Positions 34,239 to 39,690 of a stretch of DNA of 39,690 bases are shown here, piece by piece (the stretch's first letter is position 1; each line of letters begins with the position of its first letter). Location: NCBI GenBank assembly GCA_017476665.1, contig JAFUZJ010000010.1, positions 1-39,690 on the forward strand, read 5' to 3'. Under the pieces are notes generated by a model, which was not told the origin of the DNA, did no database searches, and saw only the letters and a program-made list of their open reading frames with translations. The DNA is from Lachnospiraceae bacterium. GTDB taxonomy: Bacteria; Bacillota; Clostridia; Lachnospirales; Lachnospiraceae. The translations under genes were made by a program, and so were the position numbers.

Positions 34239-35606
34239 TTACACATCATATGACATCCCTGCATTGAGGATTCTCTTTTCATCAAAAGATTTCTTGATCC
34301 GCTTCATAAGTGCCAGATTCGCAGGAGCGGTCGCTTCCGCCAGATATTTCTGCTTACTGAGACCGATACCGTGCTCACCGCTGGCAAGACCGCCCAGTTC
34401 GTAAGCCTTTTTGTAAAGAATCTCGAGATTCGCATCCAGTTCACGTTCCCAGGTTGCTTCATCCCTGTCTCCGCGTACCACGCACAAATGCACGTTACCG
34501 TCACCCGCATGCCCAAAGCTGATCATCCGCATATTCACTTCTTTTTCCAGCCGGTTGACAAAATTGATAAACGTATCAATCTGGTTGATCGGTACCACAA
34601 TGTCTAAAGGCTCCTGCTCACTTACCGCCTCTACCGCTTTCACCAGGATACCGCGTACCCTCCAGACATTGGCTGATAATTCCTTATCCTGCAACTCCAG
34701 CACTGAAATTGCCCCGCTCTGTCGGGCCACATTTTGCAATCCCGCCAGATGTGTTTCAATTTCCTGCCTGCTGCCGTCAAAGGTAAGCAGCAGATACGCC
34801 TGCGCATCGGGCTGTGGAAACTCAATATGCAAAAAATCTTCTCCCAATTGTACCACTTTGCGCTCTACAAACTCAATGGCTGTAGGATTCAGATTTGCCT
34901 TGATGATCTTACGTACACTTTCAATGCCGCTCTTAAGACTGTCATAGCTCACCAACACACTCAGAGAGGCCTCCGGCTTTGGAATCAGCTTCAAAATACA
35001 CTTGGTAATGACTGCCAGAGTCCCTTCTGAACCAATCACAATTTCCTTGAGATCCAGCCCGGACGTGTCCTTGCGATTCTTCGATCCCGCAAGAATAACC
35101 GTACCGTCTGCCAACACCAGTTCCAATCCCATCACATAATCTCTGGTCACACCGTATTTTACAGCTCTCATGCCTCCGGCATTGGTGCTGATATTACCTC
35201 CGATGGAAGCTCTCTTCTCTCCCGGATCAGGCGGATAGAAAAGTCCCTTTTCTTCTACAACCGCCTGGAAATCCTCCAGAATGACTCCAGGCTCCACCGT
35301 TGCGGTAAAAGTTTCCTCATCAATTTCCAGAATATGATTCATAAGAGAAAAATCCAAAACAATGCCTTCACCCACAGGTATTGTGGATCCTACCAGATTG
35401 GTTCCGGCGCCTCTCGGTGTTACCGGTATACTGTTTTCATAGGCATATTTGAGGATTTGACTGACCTCCTCTGTGGAAAGGGGAAATACCAGCGCAGCCG
35501 CGGTTCCCTGCCTTCTGCCCAGATTGTCGGACAGATACTGTTTTTCAATATTTCCGGTAATGACACGTTTTTCATCCTTTATGATTGCCAACAACGCTTC
35601 TCTCAT
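34239..35606 (-). CDS. FAD-linked 2-hydroxyacid dehydrogenase (GlcD/LDH type)
   Basis: This 455-residue flavoprotein of the vanillyl-alcohol-oxidase superfamily oxidises 2-hydroxy acids such as D-lactate or glycolate to 2-oxo acids, usually passing electrons to a partner such as an electron-transfer flavoprotein. The PCMH-type FAD domain contains VTPRGAGTNLVGS, PPDPGEKRASIGGNISTNAGG and IGSEGTLAVIT. The C-terminal FAD-oxidase domain ends with SFGHAGDGNVHLCV, SGEHGIGLSKQ and LNAGM. MREALLA at 35606 is preferred as the start because GGGAG lies before it; the frame extends five codons further. It begins 2 bases after the metQ stop. No etf genes are nearby. Confidence 0.9.
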   Translation of the reverse strand: MREALLAIIKDEKRVITGNIEKQYLSDNLGRRQGTAAALVFPLSTEEVSQILKYAYENSIPVTPRGAGTNLVGSTIPVGEGIVLDFSLMNHILEIDEETFTATVEPGVILEDFQAVVEEKGLFYPPDPGEKRASIGGNISTNAGGMRAVKYGVTRDYVMGLELVLADGTVILAGSKNRKDTSGLDLKEIVIGSEGTLAVITKCILKLIPKPEASLSVLVSYDSLKSGIESVRKIIKANLNPTAIEFVERKVVQLGEDFLHIEFPQPDAQAYLLLTFDGSRQEIETHLAGLQNVARQSGAISVLELQDKELSANVWRVRGILVKAVEAVSEQEPLDIVVPINQIDTFINFVNRLEKEVNMRMISFGHAGDGNVHLCVVRGDRDEATWERELDANLEILYKKAYELGGLASGEHGIGLSKQKYLAEATAPANLALMKRIKKSFDEKRILNAGMSYDV

Positions 35607-35608
35607 GA

Positions 35609-36520
35609 CTATTTCTCCCATGCCGGTACAAAGAATCCGCCAAAGGTATCCTGAAAGATCGCCTTGGTTTCTTCAGACTGAAACAGTTTTACAATCTTCT
35701 GGAAATCAGGGTCATCTTTCTCGCCGGTTCTGACTGCGATCAGGCAGAAATAGCTGTCATCATCATACTCCGTCTCATGGAAAATTGCGGTCTTAGGATC
35801 AATACCATAGTCCAACGCATAGTTTCCGTTAACCACCGCCGCCGTCACATCGGGAATAATGGAAGGTGTGTTTGCGGCACCTACCTCTGTGATATCCACT
35901 TTCACGTTATATGTATCAATGTCTGCCAGTGTAGGATTCTTGCCCGCATCTGCTTTCAGTGTCACAATACCTGCAGATTCCAACAGCTTGATCGCTCTGC
36001 CGCCGTTAGAAGCATCATCAGGAATGGCAATAGTGTCCCCATCCTTCAGATCGTCGACAGAAGAAATCTTGTCAGAATACAGATTCATCGCAATGACAAA
36101 AGTGTCTGCGATCGGCGTGATATCATAACCGTTTGTACTTACATCATTGTTAAAATATGCATGATGCTGAAAGGCATTAATATCAATCTCACCGTTGTCC
36201 AGCGCATTATTGGGTAATGAAAAGTCTGAGAACTGGATCAATTCCAGATTGATATTATCCTCCGCCAGCTTATCTTTGATTGGATTCCAGATATCTTCAT
36301 AGATCACGCCTGTCAGACCCAGTTTGATCGTTCTGGCCTCACTGGAAGCAGACGGTGTCTCCGAGCTTACCGCCACGGAAGACTCCTGCCCCGCGCCGGA
36401 TGTACTCTGACCGGCCGTGCTTTGCGCGCTGCCTGCGCTTCCGTTGCCGCAGCCTGCGAACAATCCCGTCACAAGAAGCGCTGCCATTGTTAATGTTGCC
36501 GCTAATTTTTTCTTTCTCAT
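35609..36520 (-). CDS. metQ: Methionine-binding lipoprotein MetQ (NlpA family)
   Basis: This 303-residue substrate-binding lipoprotein serves the MetNI importer. The signal peptide has a basic start and lipobox LFAGC (Cys24), then a Ser/Gly/Ala-rich linker to about residue 60. The NlpA domain follows with GLTGVIYEDIWNPIKDKL, DINAFQHHAYFNND, YSDKISSVDDLKDGDTIAIPDD, SNGGRAIKLLESAGI and the closing FGGFFVPAW. GAGGAG lies 10 bases before the ATG; another ATG just upstream is out of frame. It is anchored on the outer face of the membrane. It lies 77 bases after metI and is followed at once by the dehydrogenase gene. Confidence 0.95.
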   Translation of the reverse strand: MRKKKLAATLTMAALLVTGLFAGCGNGSAGSAQSTAGQSTSGAGQESSVAVSSETPSASSEARTIKLGLTGVIYEDIWNPIKDKLAEDNINLELIQFSDFSLPNNALDNGEIDINAFQHHAYFNNDVSTNGYDITPIADTFVIAMNLYSDKISSVDDLKDGDTIAIPDDASNGGRAIKLLESAGIVTLKADAGKNPTLADIDTYNVKVDITEVGAANTPSIIPDVTAAVVNGNYALDYGIDPKTAIFHETEYDDDSYFCLIAVRTGEKDDPDFQKIVKLFQSEETKAIFQDTFGGFFVPAWEK

Positions 36521-36597
36521 TTTTCATAATCTCCTCTTCTTTTTATTGGGTATTTGCAGCACTCTTTCAGAAGTACCGCAATTACTTTCTTAAATTA

Positions 36598-37278
36598 TTA
36601 ATGGGTGTTTCGTTTGGCAATATAATTGCCTGTCACCTGAATCAATGATACCATCACCACCAACACCAGTACCGTAGTGTATGTTACGTCCAACATATTC
36701 CGCTGATGGCCGTACATGATTGCAAAATTCCCCAAACCTCCGGCACCGATGGCACCGGCCATGGCCGTCAGACCGATCAGGCTGATCAGGGTAATTGTCG
36801 TACCTCTCACAATTCCCGCGATACTCTCCCGCAAATAGACTCTCCAGATAATATCCAGATTTCCCAATCCCATGGATTGCGCCGCCTCTATCAGTCCCGG
36901 ATCCACTTCCGCCAATGCGCTTTCCATCTGTCTGGTGAAAAAAGGCGTACAGCCAAATACCAACGGCACAATGGCACCTTTCACTCCGATAGATGTACCC
37001 ATGATAAGCCTTGTCAGCGGAACCAGACATGCCAATAAAATAATAAAAGGCACTGACCTAAAAAAATTCACCAGCTTATCCAGGATATGATAAACTATCT
37101 TGTTACTACAGATACCATCCGGTCTGGTCACCGTAATCGTCACACCGAATAGAATTCCCAGCAGAAACGAAATGCTCCCGGACCAGCCCACCATCAGACA
37201 GGTTTCCCGAATGCTCTTAAAAAAAATATCCTGCCTTGCCATTACATTGGGAATCAGATCATTCAGAAACTCTTCCAT
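36598..37278 (-). CDS. metI: Methionine ABC transporter permease MetI
   Basis: This 226-residue inner-membrane permease has about five helices. The cytoplasmic coupling segment ALAEVDPGLIEAAQSMGLG contains the EAA-type motif that docks on the ATPase. GLTAMAGAIGAGGLGNFAI is a further family mark. GGAGGTGA lies before the ATG, and the start overlaps the metN end by 20 bases, so translation is coupled. Length is normal for MetI. Confidence 0.96.
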   Translation of the reverse strand: MEEFLNDLIPNVMARQDIFFKSIRETCLMVGWSGSISFLLGILFGVTITVTRPDGICSNKIVYHILDKLVNFFRSVPFIILLACLVPLTRLIMGTSIGVKGAIVPLVFGCTPFFTRQMESALAEVDPGLIEAAQSMGLGNLDIIWRVYLRESIAGIVRGTTITLISLIGLTAMAGAIGAGGLGNFAIMYGHQRNMLDVTYTTVLVLVVMVSLIQVTGNYIAKRNTH

Positions 37279-38314
37279 CCAAAATCACCTCCACTCCCAC
37301 ATTTTTTTCGTGCAAATAATCTATTGCTCCGTCAATCTGTTCGGGGGTTCCCCGCACAATGGCGACCAAACCTCCGATCGGATTCTCCCCGATCAACTCG
37401 ATATTGCCAAAAATAATATTGATATCCAGATCAAACTTTCTGGATAATTGAGATACTAAAGCCTCCGACACATTACGTTCCAGATACCGCAGCCGCCATA
37501 CAATCTGCTCCTGATCCACACGGACAATATCACTTTTCTCTTCTACCAGCTCATAGATCTTGGAAAGATTCGAAGTATGCTCCACAAATTCTCTGGTGAT
37601 CTGTTCCTGCGGATTTGCAAAAATATCAAAAACCTCGCCAATCTCCACCACTTTGCCATCTTTCATGACAGCAACTCTGTCGCAGATTTCCTTGATCACC
37701 TGCATCTCATGTGTGATAACTACAATAGTAATCCCCAACTCTCTGTTAACCTTTTTGAGCAGATTCAGGATAGACTTCGTTGTTTTCGGATCCAGCGCAC
37801 TGGTCGATTCATCGCTCAGCAGGATCTCCGGATCACTGGCAAGAGCCCTTGCAATCGCCACCCTCTGCTTCTGTCCGCCGCTTAAATTGGAAGGGTACGC
37901 GTCCGCCTTACTGTCCAGCTCCACAAGTTTCAGAAGCTTTTCCACTTTCTCTGCCTTTTCCTCTTTACTTAGTCCACTTCCTTTTAAAGGAAAAGCAATA
38001 TTGTCCCAAACCGTCCTGGATGCAAACAGATTGAACTGTTGAAAAATCATACCAATTTTCTTCCGCTTCTGCCGAAGTTTACTCATAGGCAGTTCCGTAA
38101 TCTCTGTCCCGTTGATAAAAACCTGCCCCGAAGTGGGACGTTCCAGCAAATTGATACATCGGACCAATGTAGACTTTCCTGCGCCGGAAAAACCGATAAT
38201 CCCAAATACCTCGCCTTTTTGAATGTCAAAACTCACATCATCAACAGCCAGAAATTTTTTTCCATCACTATTAAATTCTTTTCTTACATGTTGGAATTTT
38301 ATCATTGCTTCCAC
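37259..38314 (-). CDS. metN: Methionine ABC transporter ATP-binding protein MetN
   Basis: This 351-residue ATPase drives methionine import. Walker A GFSGAGKS is at 41-48, followed by a Q-loop in IGMIFQQFNLFASRTV, signature LSGGQKQR and Walker B ILLSDESTSALD (SDES in place of the more common CDEA). A C-terminal NIL domain (about 270-345) binds methionine and inhibits transport when internal methionine is high. The start is GTG at 38314, favoured by GAGG 8 bases upstream; an in-frame ATG three codons later has poor spacing. It is first in the operon, with a promoter and a short leader that is too small for a SAM or T-box riboswitch. Confidence 0.96.
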   Translation of the reverse strand: MEAMIKFQHVRKEFNSDGKKFLAVDDVSFDIQKGEVFGIIGFSGAGKSTLVRCINLLERPTSGQVFINGTEITELPMSKLRQKRKKIGMIFQQFNLFASRTVWDNIAFPLKGSGLSKEEKAEKVEKLLKLVELDSKADAYPSNLSGGQKQRVAIARALASDPEILLSDESTSALDPKTTKSILNLLKKVNRELGITIVVITHEMQVIKEICDRVAVMKDGKVVEIGEVFDIFANPQEQITREFVEHTSNLSKIYELVEEKSDIVRVDQEQIVWRLRYLERNVSEALVSQLSRKFDLDINIIFGNIELIGENPIGGLVAIVRGTPEQIDGAIDYLHEKNVGVEVILDGRVSE

Positions 38315-38354
38315 TGTTGCTTCCTCTTATCCCTTGTATTCCTATCAAGTAAGT

Positions 38355-38383
38355 ATGATATAATGGAAAACAGTATTTGTCAA
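38355..38383 (-). promoter_or_regulatory. Predicted sigma-A promoter for the metNIQ operon
   Basis: On the minus strand a perfect TTGACA is separated by 17 bases from TATCAT, 40 bases upstream of the GTG start. The predicted leader is only about 33 bases. Confidence 0.75.
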
Positions 38384-38412
38384 CCCCTTTATTCGTTTTC
38401 TTTTTATTAAAA

Positions 38413-38453
38413 TACAAAAATTAAACTGCCGTACCACATTAGGTACGACAGTT
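38413..38453 (-). terminator. Intrinsic terminator after ftsH
   Basis: AACTGTCGTACC and GGTACGGCAGTT form a 12-base-pair stem with one G-T pair and a 6-base loop, followed by TAATTTTTG on the minus strand. It separates ftsH from the metNIQ promoter. Confidence 0.85.
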
Positions 38454-38483
38454 GTTTCATTTATGAAATCCTTCTATTGAGTT

Positions 38484-39690
38484 TCAATCAATCTTCACAT
38501 CCGAAAACCGTCCTCTGGTGCCGCTGTCCTCATCAGTTTTATCTTGGGCACCTTCCGCACCTGTTTGGTCATCCTCATCCCTTTGTGTCATATCATAGGA
38601 CATTTCTGCCATATCAGAACTCGTTTCCACAGCCCCTCCGACCAACTCTGTGGCATCTGTAATCGTCACGTCGATTTTAGGTACCTCTGACTGTGAATTC
38701 TCATGATCCTTCTCTTTCTTTTCTTCCTCCGGCTCCGGAATACCCTTCGCCTCTCTGAAGATCTTCATGAATTCTTTGCCGGTGATGGTCTCCTTCTCGA
38801 TCAGGAACGCTGCCAGCTTGTCCATGACATCGCGATTCTCCCGAAGCATCTCCAACGCCTTCTCATAGCTTTCCTTCAGGATCTTCATGACTTCCTCGTC
38901 AATGTCCGCCGCTGTCTTGTCACTACAGTTGAGCGCCGTTCTGCCTTCCAGATACTGACTCTCCACAGTCGCCAGTCCGATCAGTCCGAAGCGCTTGCTC
39001 ATGCCGAAGCGGGTCACCATATTTCTTGCGATGGCTGTGGCACGCTCGATATCGTTGGCCGCACCGGTGGTCACGTTGCCGAACACCACTTCCTCCGCCG
39101 CCCGGCCGCCCACCAGACTCACCAGCATATCCCGCAGTTCCTCCTCGGAATTCAGGTATTTCTCCTCCTCCGGCACCTGCATTACATAGCCCAGCGCCCC
39201 CATGGTACGGGGCACGATGGTGATCTTCTGCACCGGCTCGGAATTCTTCTGCAGAGCCGCGATCAAAGCATGTCCCACCTCATGATAGGATACAATCTTG
39301 CGCTCCTCCTTGCTCATGATGCGGTCTTTTTTCTCCTTGCCGACCAGTACCACTTCCACCGCATTGAACAGGTCATGCTGATTGACGCACTCACGTCCCT
39401 CTTTCACGGCATTGATGGCCGCCTCATTGATCATATTGGCCAGATCGGAACCCACGGCGCCGCTGGTTGCCAGCGCGATGGCATCCAGATCCACCGTCTC
39501 ATCCATCTTGATATCCTTGGCGTGTACTTTCAGGATCTCCACACGTCCCTTCAGATCCGGCTTATCCACGATGATCCGCCTGTCAAAACGTCCGGGACGC
39601 AGCAATGCTTTGTCCAGGATCTCCGGGCGGTTGGTCGCACCCAGCACCAGAATACCCTTGGAACTGTCGAAACCGTCCATCTCCGAGAGC
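38484..39690 (-). CDS. ftsH: ATP-dependent zinc metalloprotease FtsH, C-terminal part
   Basis: This is the membrane-bound AAA+ protease for quality control of membrane and regulatory proteins. About 401 residues are visible; the N-terminus with its membrane helices and Walker A lies beyond the right edge. The visible part starts in LSEMDGFDSSKGILVLGATNRPE and includes the second region of homology ALLRPGRFDRRI and the zinc site HEVGH, where HEAGH is more usual. The GAANDIERATAIARNMV segment follows. After about residue 310 of the visible part there is an 85-residue acidic, low-complexity tail rich in Glu, Asp and Thr that most FtsH proteins lack. A terminator follows. Confidence 0.96.
   Translation of the reverse strand, partial: LSEMDGFDSSKGILVLGATNRPEILDKALLRPGRFDRRIIVDKPDLKGRVEILKVHAKDIKMDETVDLDAIALATSGAVGSDLANMINEAAINAVKEGRECVNQHDLFNAVEVVLVGKEKKDRIMSKEERKIVSYHEVGHALIAALQKNSEPVQKITIVPRTMGALGYVMQVPEEEKYLNSEEELRDMLVSLVGGRAAEEVVFGNVTTGAANDIERATAIARNMVTRFGMSKRFGLIGLATVESQYLEGRTALNCSDKTAADIDEEVMKILKESYEKALEMLRENRDVMDKLAAFLIEKETITGKEFMKIFREAKGIPEPEEEKKEKDHENSQSEVPKIDVTITDATELVGGAVETSSDMAEMSYDMTQRDEDDQTGAEGAQDKTDEDSGTRGRFSDVKID

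Noticed and set aside
38315-38480. Search for a SAM or T-box riboswitch before metN
   Set aside because: The space between the ftsH terminator and the start codon is filled by a promoter; no conserved riboswitch segments are visible.

Overview
The window looks like the chromosome of a Gram-positive anaerobe of the Clostridia, most likely a Lachnospiraceae member. This is inferred from the gene families, not from any marker RNA. The evidence is the hprK / ROK glucokinase / murB / rapZ / whiA / HPr-like cluster, class II fructose-bisphosphate aldolase, Rpn-type nuclease, DUF234 ATPases, lipoprotein MetQ with a Gram-positive style lipobox, strong AGGAGG ribosome sites, and base composition near 50% G+C. 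No rRNA, tRNA, CRISPR array or intact insertion sequence was recognised. Both edges cut genes: an aminotransferase at the left and ftsH at the right.

Layout. 1-4079 (minus): aminotransferase, glycerol kinase, a NodB-type deacetylase and a small membrane protein. 4165-5511 (plus): a CapA-type lipoprotein. 5586-8440 (minus): a frameshifted relic, a DUF234 ATPase and a GNAT acetyltransferase. 8588-13454 (plus): cyclophilin, an XRE regulator with an S24-like C-terminus, an alanine/glycine symporter, a 160-base nested palindrome and pyruvate kinase. 13470-16063 (minus): a two-gene unit of a metallophosphoesterase and a signal-less BMP-domain protein with a ParB-like segment. 16201-18328 (plus): a membrane sulfatase-like enzyme and a small protein resembling the Acb2/Tad1 cyclic-nucleotide sponges known from phage. 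18395-30158 (minus): aldolase, lipid kinase, the HPr-like/whiA/rapZ/murB/glk/hprK cluster, uvrC and a membrane-anchored GH9 cellulase. 30275-32851 (minus): Rpn nuclease and a second DUF234 ATPase with tandem repeats in its leader. 33033-38314 (minus): a metNIQ transporter operon that continues into a FAD hydroxyacid dehydrogenase and an aminotransferase. 38484-39690 (minus): ftsH C-terminal part.

How it fits together. Carbon handling dominates: glycerol kinase, glucokinase, aldolase, pyruvate kinase, a surface cellulase, and the HPr kinase that would signal glycolytic state through Ser-phosphorylation of an HPr/Crh-like protein encoded in the same cluster. That HPr-like protein keeps the regulatory serine but lacks the catalytic histidine, and it sits beside whiA as crh does in Bacillus. 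whiA itself is broken by one missing base in a G run. The metNIQ operon appears to link uptake of methionine or a hydroxy analogue to oxidation and transamination.

The items most worth a second look are the chromosomal Acb2/Tad1-like protein, the BMP/ParB-like protein with its phosphoesterase partner, the Crh-like protein, the whiA frameshift, two large palindromic intergenic elements, and a long-range stem that could hide the ribosome site of the GH9 gene.
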